This document shows, piece by piece, positions 44,878-54,309 of a stretch of 64,000 nucleotides of DNA (position 1 is its first letter; every line of letters starts with the position of its first letter). The translations under genes were made by a program, and so were the position numbers. Below the pieces are notes generated by a model. The model searched no databases. It saw nothing but the letters and a program-made list of their open reading frames with translations, and was not told the origin of the DNA. The DNA comes from Changpingibacter yushuensis. Lineage in GTDB: Bacteria; Actinomycetota; Actinomycetes; Actinomycetales; Actinomycetaceae. The stretch lies in the NCBI RefSeq assembly GCF_014041995.1, contig NZ_CP059492.1, positions 1,426,001 to 1,490,000 of the forward strand. Direction: 5' to 3'.

Positions 44878-44951
44878 GCGCTGACGCCGGAGCCGGAGGC
44901 TATCGGGAAGTCAGCGCGCTATTTGCGTGTGAAAGGAGCCGATAGCCACAT
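44878..44951 (-). promoter_or_regulatory. Leader ORF and alternative hairpins upstream of the ABC-F gene
   Basis: On the minus strand a ten-residue ORF (MWLSAPFTRK, 44951-44919) is followed by two perfect inverted repeats. One is GGCTATCGG/CCGATAGCC (9 bp, plus-strand 44898-44906 and 44939-44947), whose 5' arm is inside the ORF. The other is GCGCTGAC/GTCAGCGC (8 bp, 44878-44885 and 44910-44917). The two overlap in position and could be mutually exclusive, depending on a ribosome stalled in the ORF: the layout of an attenuator. Confidence 0.6.
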
Positions 44952-45039
44952 GATTTTCTGTCCTAACGTGGGGAACAAGAGCTGTTACAGGCTAACAGGG
45001 TTGAACATGTTGGTCCAGCCTCATTAGCCTTCCATCCCA

Positions 45040-45912
45040 TTAGCCTTCCATCGATTCGGAAGCGGGTGCGGAAATGCTGCTCTCGTTGCCAAGATGACGC
45101 ATTGGGTCATTAATGAACGCGTAGTACCAGCCAATAAGCAGACCGCCACCAATGAAGTTCCCGATGAGCGCAATGCACACATTTCCTATCGCGGGCCAGA
45201 TGGCAATGCCGTTGCCGATGCCGACCGTTGTGAAGAACACAGTGTTGGCAACCGAATGCTCAAAGCCAAGAAATGCGAATAGCATGACCGCCACATTCAT
45301 GGCGACTACTTTGACGCCTTCGGACTTCACGAACCCGTTGTACACCAAGAGCATGGCGATATTGATGAGGAAGTTGCAGAAAATAGCACGCACCAAGAGG
45401 TCCATGACGCCTGAGGCACTGTCAAGGTAGCCAAGCTTTGTATCTATGCTGTGCATGACGGCCTCGCCTGTTGCACCATCCAGCACTGAGGAGCCCTTGA
45501 CCAACAGTGCTACTAGCACGCCACCCAGAAAGTTGCCGAACCACGAAAGCGTCATGATAAGCGCTGCGCGGCGGACCCTCATCCTTTTGAAATACACAGT
45601 GATCGTGGTGATCATCATGTTCGAGGTGAGCAGTTCAGACTTCGAAAAGTAGATGAAGACCAGCGCGAAACCAAAAACGATCGCGCCAACAAACTTCCCA
45701 ACTCCCGTGAGGTCCGGGTCAATGGCAGAAAACGCCGATATGACGGCATAGTTGGCCAAGTAGAACACTCCAATGAGGAATCCTGCCATCGCTGCACGCA
45801 TGAGGTACACGGTCACTATCCTGCGGCTCATCTGCGCTTTTACTTCGGCAGCGTCGATGACATTTGAGATGAAGTACGATCCGGGAAAGAGCTTCTGTTC
45901 GTCGGCGTTCAT
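45040..45912 (-). CDS. Formate/nitrite transporter (FNT) family channel
   Basis: About 290 residues from ATG 45912 (MNADEQKLFPGSYF, GGAAAG upstream). Six TM helices; the family motifs include YFSKSELLTSNM, WFGNFLGGVL and FLGFEHSVANT. FNT channels conduct formate, nitrite or hydrosulfide anions. It stands alone, so the substrate is not fixed by context. The 3' end shows a 15-bp tandem duplication including the stop codon. Confidence 0.88.
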   Translation of the reverse strand: MNADEQKLFPGSYFISNVIDAAEVKAQMSRRIVTVYLMRAAMAGFLIGVFYLANYAVISAFSAIDPDLTGVGKFVGAIVFGFALVFIYFSKSELLTSNMMITTITVYFKRMRVRRAALIMTLSWFGNFLGGVLVALLVKGSSVLDGATGEAVMHSIDTKLGYLDSASGVMDLLVRAIFCNFLINIAMLLVYNGFVKSEGVKVVAMNVAVMLFAFLGFEHSVANTVFFTTVGIGNGIAIWPAIGNVCIALIGNFIGGGLLIGWYYAFINDPMRHLGNESSISAPASESMEG

Positions 45913-46135
45913 AAAGACAATCTTTCCAGATCGAGTGGTTTTTGAGCTACGGTGATATCCGCGCCACACCGCAGAAATCGCCCTATTGTGGCCATTTTTG
46001 ATGTGTTGTGACGAACTCCCGGTGATGTGTGGGTGGTTGGTCCCGACGACGACGTCGGTTCGCCCACACTCTGGTTACCGATCGCGAACCGACCCGCCTA
46101 CTATGAATACAGGACAAAATGTGAGGGAGAATGCG

Positions 46136-47644
46136 ATGGGTTGCACAACGATTCTGGTGGGAAAGAACGCGAGCTTCGACGGATCGCCGCTGGTGGCCCG
46201 TAATGAAGACTCAGCAAATGGCGAGTTTGATCCCAAGCGGGTGGCGATTGTGCGCCCCGAAGACCAACCCCGCACGTACACGAGCGTCCTATCGCACGTT
46301 TCGATCGATCTGCCTGAGAATCCGCTTCGGTATACATCAGCGCCAAATGCCGTCGACCATGAGGGAATCTGGGGTGAAGCCGGAATCAACTCTGCGAATG
46401 TGGCGATGAGCGCCACAGAAACTCTCACGAGCAATGAGCGAGTTCTGGGAGCGGACCCGTTAGTCACGTACCGAACCGCTCAAGGCGCAAAGGATGATCC
46501 GGATTATGTTCCCGAACGCCCAGGCGGCATTGGAGAAGAAGACTTCCTAACCATTGTTCTGCCATACATTAAGTCGGCACGTGAAGGCGTTGTGCGCCTC
46601 GGCGAACTTCTTGAACATTTCGGCACGTATGAAATGAACGGCGTGGCTTTCTCGGATGCTGACGAGATCTGGTGGTTGGAAACTGTGGGAGGGCATCACT
46701 GGATCGCCAAACGAGTCCCTGACGATTCCTACGTCACCATGCCCAATCAGCTGGGAATTGATTCCTTTGACCTTCAGGATGCTATGGGCGAGGGTCGCGA
46801 GCACTTGGCCAGTGCGGATCTTCAGCAGTTTATTGAGGAAAACTTCTTGGATACCTCGCTAGACGGTGTTCTCAATCCGCGTGACGCCTTCGGATCTCAC
46901 TCTGATTCGGACCACGTCTATAACACGCCGCGAGCTTGGTATATGCAGAGGTTCCTAAACCCGACGAGCAACACGTGGGATGGCCCCAACGCGGATTACA
47001 CACCCTTTTCGGATAACATCCCTTGGAGTCGGAAGCCCGAACGAAAGGTAACCATTGAGGACATCAAGTATGTGTTGAGTTCTCACTATCAGGGGACTCC
47101 CTACGATCCATATGGCACCTCTGGCCCGGCAGACCTTCACCACCTACTGCGGCCCATCGGCATCAATCGCCACGGCCAGCTTTCAGTGCTTCAGGTGCGT
47201 CCGTACCGTCCGGAATCTTCTCGCTCACTTCAGTGGATCGCGTTCGCATCCAATCCGTTCAACACACTCGTGCCCTTCTATACGAATGTGGATGAAGTGC
47301 CGGCCTATCTCTCAGACACCACAGCTCGGGTCACGTCTGAGAATTTCTATTGGGCGAGTCGTTTGCTTGCAGCCCTTGCTGACGCGCACTTCAGTGAAGT
47401 GATTCCGGAGATCGAACGCTACCAGCAGACCACACTTGCTTCCGGCCATGCTTTCGTACACACAACGGACGCCGTGCTTTCGGGCAACAGTGCAGCTTCC
47501 GACGACGACGTGCGCCAGATTCTGGCCACAGCCAACGCTGAGTTTGTTGACCACATCAAGGATGAGACTGACGAAGTGCTGGGCCGAGTTCTTTTCCTAG
47601 CAAGCAACAACATGTCAAACCGATTCTCCCGGTCAGACAATTAG
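46136..47644 (+). CDS. C69-family dipeptidase (PepD-type Ntn hydrolase)
   Basis: 502 residues from ATG 46136 (GGGAG upstream). MGCTTILVGKNASFDGSPLVARNEDS is the family N-terminus; Cys3 becomes the catalytic N-terminal nucleophile after processing. GVAFSDADEIWWLETVGGHHWIAKRVPDD is also typical. Cytoplasmic dipeptide hydrolysis is expected. A strong hairpin terminator follows. Confidence 0.9.
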   Translation: MGCTTILVGKNASFDGSPLVARNEDSANGEFDPKRVAIVRPEDQPRTYTSVLSHVSIDLPENPLRYTSAPNAVDHEGIWGEAGINSANVAMSATETLTSNERVLGADPLVTYRTAQGAKDDPDYVPERPGGIGEEDFLTIVLPYIKSAREGVVRLGELLEHFGTYEMNGVAFSDADEIWWLETVGGHHWIAKRVPDDSYVTMPNQLGIDSFDLQDAMGEGREHLASADLQQFIEENFLDTSLDGVLNPRDAFGSHSDSDHVYNTPRAWYMQRFLNPTSNTWDGPNADYTPFSDNIPWSRKPERKVTIEDIKYVLSSHYQGTPYDPYGTSGPADLHHLLRPIGINRHGQLSVLQVRPYRPESSRSLQWIAFASNPFNTLVPFYTNVDEVPAYLSDTTARVTSENFYWASRLLAALADAHFSEVIPEIERYQQTTLASGHAFVHTTDAVLSGNSAASDDDVRQILATANAEFVDHIKDETDEVLGRVLFLASNNMSNRFSRSDN

Positions 47645-47679
47645 GGCTTTGAGCGCTGTCTTTGCTAGGTAGCCTCAGC

Positions 47680-47735
47680 CTGGTAGGTGGTGTGGTGGAG
47701 CCCGTTCTTCCGGGTTCCACCACACCACCTACCAG
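47680..47735. terminator. Bidirectional hairpin terminator (25-bp stem)
   Basis: CTGGTAGGTGGTGTGGTGGA... pairs with its complement ending at 47735; 25 bp with a single G-U and a TTCTT-type loop. It lies between the convergent dipeptidase and GH30 genes, so it can serve both. Confidence 0.75.
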
Positions 47736-47806
47736 ATGCACACTTCAGTACGTCGAGCACCACGTCCATCTGAGGCTTCACGCGCTGCGGTCTTTACCGC
47801 GCGTGA

Positions 47807-49249
47807 TCACTTGGCTTCTGCGAGCGCTTCGGCAGGAACGACGAAGGTTGAGAAAGAATCGGCCGGAAGTGTTGCGCTCACTACGTGGCTGCCTACTCCC
47901 AAGCGAACAGGCATCTCGACCGACATATCGTTGAAGGCCAGGATCACAATCGAGCCATCTGGGTTAGCGAAGCTGATCAGCTTCTCGTAGCCGGTGTAGG
48001 AGAGTGTGGGCAGGTAATGTGCACCGGCCTGCACGAAGTGGCTAAGGTGCTTGAAGAGGTAGTACTCATAGTTGAAGGAGTAGGTGTTGTCCTCTGGGTC
48101 AACCGTCACGAAGGAGTTCTGGCTCCAACCCCAACGGGACACTCCACCCTTATCCAGCGCGATGTTCCAGTAGTCGTAGGCTGTTGCACCGTTGGCGAAG
48201 TAGTGCTGGAGCATCGTCCAGGCATAGCGCGCGTAACGCCAATCATTCTTGCCGTCGCCACATTCTTGCTCTGTCATGTACATCCGCAGCTCAGGATGAG
48301 CGTGGTTGACGAATGGAAGTGCACCCTTGCCAGCCCACTGGAATCCGACGCCCTTGATGTTGGGGCCAGCGTCAGGATCAGCAAGCACCTGCTCCACCTG
48401 GGAATCGTCCGGTCGTTCCATGGTGCCAAGGAAGATGTCAATCCCGCGTTTGTCCATTTCGGGAGCGAGGTGCGCGATGAAGGAACTCAAGCCGCTGGGC
48501 GTCCATGTGCACGACGGAAAGATCTGAGAAGAGTTGAACTCGTTTTGCGGCATGACCATCGAGATATCGATGCCCTGCTCACGGTAGGCATCGATGAAAC
48601 GCCCGAAGTAGGCCGCGTAGGTAATCAGGTTTTCTTCTGTTAGGACGAATCCATCTGTGCCTTCTTCGATCACCTGATCGGGGCGCAAACCATTGGGGTG
48701 CTCAGCCTGAGGAGAACCCGCCACCGGCAAGGCACACGCATAGTGCCCGTTGGTCTTCAACCATGTTGGGGGGCTCCACGGAGAGGCCCACAGCTTGAGG
48801 TTGGGTTGGCGTTCCTGGGCAGAGTGAATGAAGGGGACTTGTGTGGCAAGGTCATGCTCGATGGAGAAGTGCTCCAGTGCGTGATCGCCAGGAGTTTCAT
48901 CGTAGGAGTACCAATCCGATGCGAAATCGTTCGCACCAATCGGCATTCGGCAGAGGCTGAGGTTGGCACCGACCCCGGGAGTGAACAGTTCCTCCATGAT
49001 CGAGTCCCGTTCGCTTTGCGTCAGGCGGCTAAGCGCGGCCCAACCCAACTCGGAGAAGCATGCGCCAAAGCCTTCGATCTCTTGAGCTGGTTGGTCGACC
49101 TGGATGAAAGCATCCGGCATGGTCTCCATGGGAGCGATGCTGGCGCTTCCTTCAGGTGTGGTCCATTGCGAGTCTTCACCAGTGACTACCCATGTCAGCG
49201 TTGGGGTAGCTGCTGTGTTCTCGTCTGTCATTTCCATCAGGCTCTCCAT
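47807..49249 (-). CDS. Glycoside hydrolase family 30 protein
   Basis: 480 residues without signal peptide. (beta/alpha)8 barrel with IEGFGACFSELGWAAL at strand 1, acid/base Glu in SMVMPQNEFNSSQIFPSC and nucleophile Glu in RMYMTEQECGDGKN. The C-terminal beta domain closes with FNDMSVEMPVRLG. GH30 enzymes act on beta-glucosyl, beta-xylosyl or beta-1,6-glucan linkages; the exact specificity is unknown. Divergent from the GH42 gene; operators upstream match those of GH42 and the MFS gene. Confidence 0.88.
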   Translation of the reverse strand: MESLMEMTDENTAATPTLTWVVTGEDSQWTTPEGSASIAPMETMPDAFIQVDQPAQEIEGFGACFSELGWAALSRLTQSERDSIMEELFTPGVGANLSLCRMPIGANDFASDWYSYDETPGDHALEHFSIEHDLATQVPFIHSAQERQPNLKLWASPWSPPTWLKTNGHYACALPVAGSPQAEHPNGLRPDQVIEEGTDGFVLTEENLITYAAYFGRFIDAYREQGIDISMVMPQNEFNSSQIFPSCTWTPSGLSSFIAHLAPEMDKRGIDIFLGTMERPDDSQVEQVLADPDAGPNIKGVGFQWAGKGALPFVNHAHPELRMYMTEQECGDGKNDWRYARYAWTMLQHYFANGATAYDYWNIALDKGGVSRWGWSQNSFVTVDPEDNTYSFNYEYYLFKHLSHFVQAGAHYLPTLSYTGYEKLISFANPDGSIVILAFNDMSVEMPVRLGVGSHVVSATLPADSFSTFVVPAEALAEAK

Positions 49250-49296
49250 GAGCGTCTCCTCGCATCGTTGCGGAACAGTGATGTCACATTATCACA

Positions 49297-49342
49297 CTAC
49301 CTACTAATCACTAGATAGGTCTGTCTATCAATCACTAGATAG
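49297..49342. promoter_or_regulatory. Putative TetR operators upstream of GH30
   Basis: CTACCTACTAATCACTAGATAG (49297-49318, written in two parts CTACCTACTAA and TCACTAGATAG) and CTATCAATCACTAGATAG (49325-49342). Both contain the half-site TAGATAG, and the first has CTACCTACTAA identical to the GH42 site. Confidence 0.55.
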
Positions 49343-49429
49343 CTTTCTATTGCGTTCACAACACACCCGACTCCGCGGGAATCGAGCCACCGCCACCCAA
49401 AGACATGTCTTTCCCCACACGTCGGCCAA

Positions 49430-49575
49430 CCACGTTCGCTTAGCCGAGTTTGCTCAACCACACTCGCTTAGCCGAGTTTGCTCAACCACACTCGCTCAGC
49501 CGAGTTTGCTCAACCACACTCGCTCAGCCGAGTTTGCTCAACCACACTCGCTCAGCCACGTTCGTTCAGCCACGC
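49430..49575. repeat. Tandem repeats of 28 bp
   Basis: At least four units with exact 28-bp spacing (GCCGAGTTTGCTCAACCACA start points 49443, 49471, 49499, 49527) and degenerate flanking copies. They lie between the GH30 and GH42 promoters. There are no spacers, so this is not a CRISPR array. Confidence 0.8.
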
Positions 49576-49601
49576 CTGCTGTACCCTCACCTTGAAATCT
49601 A

Positions 49602-49627
49602 CTACCTACTAAGTATTTAATAGTGGC
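49602..49627 (+). promoter_or_regulatory. Putative TetR operator upstream of GH42
   Basis: CTACCTACTAA - GTAT - TTAATAGTGGC has the same 11-4-11 geometry as the near-perfect palindrome at 54057-54082. The left arm differs at one base; the right arm is weaker. It ends 36 bp before the GH42 start. Confidence 0.55.
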
Positions 49628-49663
49628 ATTACTGTGCCACCGTAGCCACAACATTGAGGAACC

Positions 49664-51787
49664 ATGGATACACCACTTACCAGCACATCCACACCTGACC
49701 GCCTCATTTTTGGCGCCGCCTACTATGACGAGTACCTGTTGCCAACCGTAGGCGACCGTTTGGCTGACGATGTCGCGCTTATGAAGAAGGCGGGCTTCAC
49801 GACTGTGCGAATCGCCGAATCCACGTGGGGCACTATGGAGCCTCAACCGGGAGTGTTTGACTTCACCCATGTAGATCGAGCACTCGATGCATTCCAGGAA
49901 GCGGGAATCGGGGTGATCATTGGCACTCCCACATATGCAATTCCCACGTGGATGGCCGCGCGTCATCCCGACGTCATCGCCATAACGCCTGCAGGGCAGG
50001 GCAAGTACGGCGCTCGCCAGAACATGGACATCACCTCGCCCACCTATCGCTTCTACGCGGAACGCGCCATTCGTGCCCTCCTTGAGCACACCGCTGAGCG
50101 CACCGTCGTCGTCGGCTTTCAACTAGACAACGAAACCAAGTACTACGAAACCGCTGGTCCGGCAGTACAGCGCGCGTTCATAACCTCATTGCGCGAGCAG
50201 TTCCATGATGATCTAGCGGCGATGAACGCGGCGTTTGGACTGAACTACTGGTCCAACCGAATCAATAGCTGGGAAGACTTCCCGGACGTGACCGGCACGA
50301 TCAACGGCTCCTTCGCCGCCGCCTTTGACAAGTTCCGGCGAGGACTCGTCACCGAATTCCTCGCCTGGCAGCGGTCGATTGTGGATGAATATCGCCGTCC
50401 AGATCAGTTCGTAACCCACAACTTCGACTACGAATGGCGCGGCTACAGCTTTGGTCTTCAGCCAGCAGTGGATCACTTTGCTGCCGCGGAGACCGTCACG
50501 CTAGCTGGCACCGATATTTACCACCCAACCGAGGATCATCTAACCGGCAAAGAGATCGCCTTTGGAGGCGACGTCAACCGGTCCATCAAGGATGGTGCCG
50601 GCTACCTAGTCCTTGAGACTCAGGCGCAAGGTCAAATGGGCTGGCTACCTTTCCCTGGTCAGTTGCGTTTGCAGGCGTACTCGCATCTGGCGTCGGGCGC
50701 GATGGGCATTATGTATTGGCACTGGCATTCCATTCACAACTCGTTTGAAACGTACTGGAAGGGCCTGCTCAGCCAAGACTTCAGCGAGAATCCCACCTAT
50801 CTCGAAGCAGCGGATTTCGGCAATGAGATTGCTGCCCACGCCACATCGCTCACCGGTCTTACCAAGCACAACAAGGCCGCCATCATGGTCAGCAACGAGG
50901 CCTTGACTGCACTCGAGTGGTTCGGAATCGAATCCGGATTTCCCCGCGCGTTCTTCCCCAGCATTGCCTACAACGATGTTCTGCGATGGGCATACGATGC
51001 CCTTTTCGATCTGAACATTGAAGTAGACATCGTTCCTCCCACTGCGGATGCTCAGAAGCTCGCGCAGTACGCCATGGTGGTGGTTCCAGCGCTGTACTCC
51101 GCGCCAGACTCCACCACGACGACGTTGCGTGAATACGTACAGCAGGGAGGCCACCTCGTCACCACGTTCCGAACCGGTGTTGCCGACGAAAACGTGCAGG
51201 TCTGGGCGGATCGCCAACCTCACGGGCTTTCCAACATCCTCGGAATGGGAACGGACCAGTTCACACGTCCGGAGGGCGTAAAGGTCACGCTCTCAGGAAG
51301 CCTCTCCAGTTCCCACGTGCCGGCAAGCGAACTCGAAGTAAGCACATACATGGAACTGCTCACGCCAGTTGAAGGCGAAGATGAGGGCCGTGAAGTTCTG
51401 GCTAGCTATGATCATCACGCTTGGGAGGGCCCGGCCATCGTCCGGAGGACCACCACAGGTGGATCAATTACGCACGTGGGCGCGATGGTATCGCCTGCAG
51501 TGTTACGTGGTGTGTTCCTTGAGGTTGCATCAGCGGCAGGAGTTAGCGACTGGGCGCAGCAACTTGCGGGTAAGGTGACCGTGCGCCGCGGAATCAATGC
51601 GGCGGGCGCCGCCGTGACCTACGTTCTCAATTACTCCGGCAAGGAAGTATCTATTGCCTTGCCAATCAGCGGCGTTGACGTGCTTGGCACCGCAGGGGAG
51701 CCCGGTGCCCCCTTGACTGAGGGCAGCGATCTTCGTATCCCTGCGTGGGGCGTGCTCGTCCTTGAGAGTGAGGCCAGCGCGTCCTAG
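49664..51787 (+). CDS. Beta-galactosidase, glycoside hydrolase family 42
   Basis: 707 residues, GAGGAA before ATG 49664. The GH42 barrel begins IFGAAYYDEYLL. Acid/base Glu lies in VVGFQLDNETKYYE and nucleophile Glu in YLVLETQAQGQMGW. The middle trimerisation domain (AKYAMVVVPALY-like region) and the C-terminal beta domain are present. Hydrolyses terminal beta-galactosides, intracellular since no signal peptide is seen. Likely controlled by the TetR gene that follows convergently, and fed by the MFS transporter. Confidence 0.93.
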   Translation: MDTPLTSTSTPDRLIFGAAYYDEYLLPTVGDRLADDVALMKKAGFTTVRIAESTWGTMEPQPGVFDFTHVDRALDAFQEAGIGVIIGTPTYAIPTWMAARHPDVIAITPAGQGKYGARQNMDITSPTYRFYAERAIRALLEHTAERTVVVGFQLDNETKYYETAGPAVQRAFITSLREQFHDDLAAMNAAFGLNYWSNRINSWEDFPDVTGTINGSFAAAFDKFRRGLVTEFLAWQRSIVDEYRRPDQFVTHNFDYEWRGYSFGLQPAVDHFAAAETVTLAGTDIYHPTEDHLTGKEIAFGGDVNRSIKDGAGYLVLETQAQGQMGWLPFPGQLRLQAYSHLASGAMGIMYWHWHSIHNSFETYWKGLLSQDFSENPTYLEAADFGNEIAAHATSLTGLTKHNKAAIMVSNEALTALEWFGIESGFPRAFFPSIAYNDVLRWAYDALFDLNIEVDIVPPTADAQKLAQYAMVVVPALYSAPDSTTTTLREYVQQGGHLVTTFRTGVADENVQVWADRQPHGLSNILGMGTDQFTRPEGVKVTLSGSLSSSHVPASELEVSTYMELLTPVEGEDEGREVLASYDHHAWEGPAIVRRTTTGGSITHVGAMVSPAVLRGVFLEVASAAGVSDWAQQLAGKVTVRRGINAAGAAVTYVLNYSGKEVSIALPISGVDVLGTAGEPGAPLTEGSDLRIPAWGVLVLESEASAS

Positions 51788-51801
51788 CGTGCAGTTACGG
51801 C

Positions 51802-51847
51802 AAACGGCTGGTGCCCGGTGGGAACGCCCACCGGGCACCAGCCGTTT
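51802..51847. terminator. Perfect 21-bp hairpin terminator (bidirectional)
   Basis: AAACGGCTGGTGCCCGGTGGG, loop AACG, and the exact complement ending GTTT at 51847. It lies between the convergent GH42 and TetR genes, with A/T runs on both outer sides. Confidence 0.88.
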
Positions 51848-51892
51848 ATGACCGCTCGACGCTCGTCGTCGTCGAAAAACTCCTCACGGAAG

Positions 51893-52591
51893 CTACCGGT
51901 AGCCATCCCACAGGGGAGAGGGGAACAAGAGTTCATCAAACCTGGCCCATTCATCGCGCAGATCGACCGCCGGGAACCTCCAAATACGCACCTGTGCGCC
52001 ATCCATGGCCTCCAAAGCCATTTCGATAAGCGGGCGCAGCGTTGCAAATCCGCCAGCCTCAACGATTGAGGGTGGAAGCCGCCACGTAGTCTCTTGATAG
52101 AAGTTCCAGACGTCGTCCGGACGGTTCCGAAAGTACGCGTGAGCCGGGTGGTTCTTGTCTGCAGCTTCCGTTCCCAGAACCATATAGAGCTGCATAAGCT
52201 GCGGGCGTCGGGCATTGAAATCAACTAAGAACCTGAAGTAGCCAGGCAAGCTGACGCCATCTGGATGAACAGCGGATGGCGCACCTGTGGCAATGTAATC
52301 GCTGGGAGTACCCTGCCTGTCATAGCGCTTGTCCAGCAGCAGTTCGAGCAATCCCTCCTTGTTTCCGATATAGTGCAGCAGGCCCGCTTGGGTGATTCCC
52401 ACGCCGTCTGCTACCGATTGCAGAGACAAGCCGTAGAAGCCATTCTGAGCCACAAGGCTGGTGGAAACAGTGACAATCTGCTCGATGCGTTCTTCGGGTG
52501 TCAGACGGATACGAGGCTTCTTCGCAGGAGCGGTGCGAATCCCGCTGCGGCGAGAAGTCTTGGACGGGGATGCTGCATTGGACGGCGTCAT
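51893..52591 (-). CDS. TetR-family transcriptional regulator
   Basis: 232 residues. A basic N-terminal extension precedes the HTH (RIEQIVTVSTSLVAQNGFYGLSLQSVADGVGITQAGLLHYIGNKEGLLELLL), followed by a helical ligand domain. It lies between the GH42 and MFS genes. A 26-bp palindrome before the MFS gene and matching sites before GH42 and GH30 make it the likely repressor of all three (inference). Confidence 0.88.
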   Translation of the reverse strand: MTPSNAASPSKTSRRSGIRTAPAKKPRIRLTPEERIEQIVTVSTSLVAQNGFYGLSLQSVADGVGITQAGLLHYIGNKEGLLELLLDKRYDRQGTPSDYIATGAPSAVHPDGVSLPGYFRFLVDFNARRPQLMQLYMVLGTEAADKNHPAHAYFRNRPDDVWNFYQETTWRLPPSIVEAGGFATLRPLIEMALEAMDGAQVRIWRFPAVDLRDEWARFDELLFPSPLWDGYR

Positions 52592-52691
52592 TGTGACCTT
52601 TGCTTACCTTATGCACCTGCGGCGAATACTCGTGACCAGGTGAGGTTACGCGCATTCGCCGCAGGAGAAATATCGGGCTGATCGACTAACG

Positions 52692-54011
52692 TCAGCGTAC
52701 CCGCTTGATTGCCATGATGGAGAAACATCCGACAACAGCCGAAATGATGGATACTGGGAAGGCCAACGCATACGAACCAGTTGAGGTCACGATAAGCGAC
52801 GTGATGATTGGGCCGCACATCTGGCCAAGGGTGGTAGACATGTTGAGAATACCCAAGTCCTTGCCTGCGGTCTCCGGGTTCGGGAGAACATCCACGTTCA
52901 GTGCCTGATCAACTGAGGAGTAGACCGCGTAACCCAAACCGGCGATACCAGCGAAGAGCAACATGCCAGTGACCGTTGGAACGAACCACAGCATCGCCAC
53001 GCCTAGTGCAAAGAGCAACGAAGCCACCACCACAGGAAGCTTACGGCGCCTCAGAAGGTCTGAAATCGGGCCAGATGCAAACCCGCCAACCAACGCCACA
53101 ACCAGCGTAATCGAGCTGACCAACGTAATTACCGCGGCTGAATCTGCCGTGCTCACGCCCAAGTAGTCCTGAATGATGTAGAGCTGGTAGGCGTTGATCA
53201 TCTGGTAGGAAAGAAGCATCGTAAAGCGGCCGAAGAAAGCCTTGTAGAAGTCTCCGCAATCCTTTGTGGGGGGAATGAAGGAACGGGCGATTTCACCAAA
53301 CGACTGCGCGCCACTCGGAAGGTCAGCTGCCGAACGCTCGCGCGGCCACACGATGGCGGCTGCGATACCTGCCACGCCCATAAGGATTCCACCCAAGACG
53401 AATCCAGAGATCGAAGCGCCGGAATCCGACAAGAAACGGGCTCCCACGATGGCTCCTAGGGGGTAACCGATCGTGACACCAACGCCCCAGAAGGTGGACA
53501 TCGTTCCACGGACCGATTCCGGCACCCGGTCAGAGAGCACGGCAACCGCAGGTGCAAGCATCATGTTCAGACCGACCATCGAGACGCAGTACGAGAACGC
53601 GAGGATAACTGGGCTGGCGAACATGCCAACGCCGAACAAGCCCAAGCCTCCGACAATTCCTCCGAGCACGATCCACGGCGTGCGGCGGCCGAAGCGCGAA
53701 CGCGTGCGATCAGAGAGGTTTCCAAACACGAGGTTTGAAACAAGGGAGACGATTGCGGTGACTGCGTTAATGGTTCCGAGCATTGCGTCCGGATTATCTA
53801 CACCGATGTCCTTCAACCGCTGCGGGAGAAGCACGGATGCAACCGTGGCTAAGCCAATAGCCCACAGAAGCGAAATGCAGAAGAAGCCGATTCCGAACCG
53901 AATGAGAACACTTCGGTTCAATGTGCGGCCAGTTTCAGGCGAAGCGGTGGATAGCAACGCTGGTGCGCCTGCCTTCTCGACGTCTTCCAAAGAAGGGTCC
54001 GATACTGTCAT
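52692..54011 (-). CDS. MFS transporter, probable glycoside/sugar importer
   Basis: About 439 residues from ATG 54011, chosen because GAGG lies eight bases upstream; an ATG at 54032 would add seven residues. Twelve TM segments; FGNLSDRTRSRFGRRTPWIVLGG is the motif-A loop of the GPH/SLC45-like sugar transporters. Adjacent to the TetR gene and sharing operator sequence with GH42/GH30, so it probably imports their substrate. Confidence 0.85.
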   Translation of the reverse strand: MTVSDPSLEDVEKAGAPALLSTASPETGRTLNRSVLIRFGIGFFCISLLWAIGLATVASVLLPQRLKDIGVDNPDAMLGTINAVTAIVSLVSNLVFGNLSDRTRSRFGRRTPWIVLGGIVGGLGLFGVGMFASPVILAFSYCVSMVGLNMMLAPAVAVLSDRVPESVRGTMSTFWGVGVTIGYPLGAIVGARFLSDSGASISGFVLGGILMGVAGIAAAIVWPRERSAADLPSGAQSFGEIARSFIPPTKDCGDFYKAFFGRFTMLLSYQMINAYQLYIIQDYLGVSTADSAAVITLVSSITLVVALVGGFASGPISDLLRRRKLPVVVASLLFALGVAMLWFVPTVTGMLLFAGIAGLGYAVYSSVDQALNVDVLPNPETAGKDLGILNMSTTLGQMCGPIITSLIVTSTGSYALAFPVSIISAVVGCFSIMAIKRVR

Positions 54012-54056
54012 GTCGTTGACCTCATTGTCCAAAACGTGGCCACCGCTATGGGCGAC

Positions 54057-54082
54057 CTATCTACTAACCGTTTAGTAGATAG
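54057..54082. promoter_or_regulatory. Perfect palindromic operator before the MFS gene
   Basis: CTATCTACTAA - CCGT - TTAGTAGATAG: two exact 11-bp arms around four bases, 46 bp upstream of the MFS start. Length and symmetry suit a TetR dimer pair. It also lies between the MFS and dehydrogenase genes, so may control both. Confidence 0.75.
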
Positions 54083-54309
54083 TGCTAATGTAATACTGCT
54101 TGCGACAACCGTCAACTCTGGCGCAGGATGTGGCTATCGTCGTTGGAATCATGGGCATTGGGACGTTGTCAGTTCGCGGAATCGACTCACCGAATCACTG
54201 TGCGGACGCACCACTTGCCTTAAGACGATTCAGGGCAAAAACTTCACATGCAGATGGCCTAAAGCCATCTAGTTCTCAGTCAACTCAGAAGGTTAGAGGG
54301 GCACAACTC

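Noticed and set aside
49430-49575. Regular repeats suggesting a CRISPR array
   Set aside because: Units are contiguous 28-bp tandem copies with no unique spacers, and no cas genes are present.
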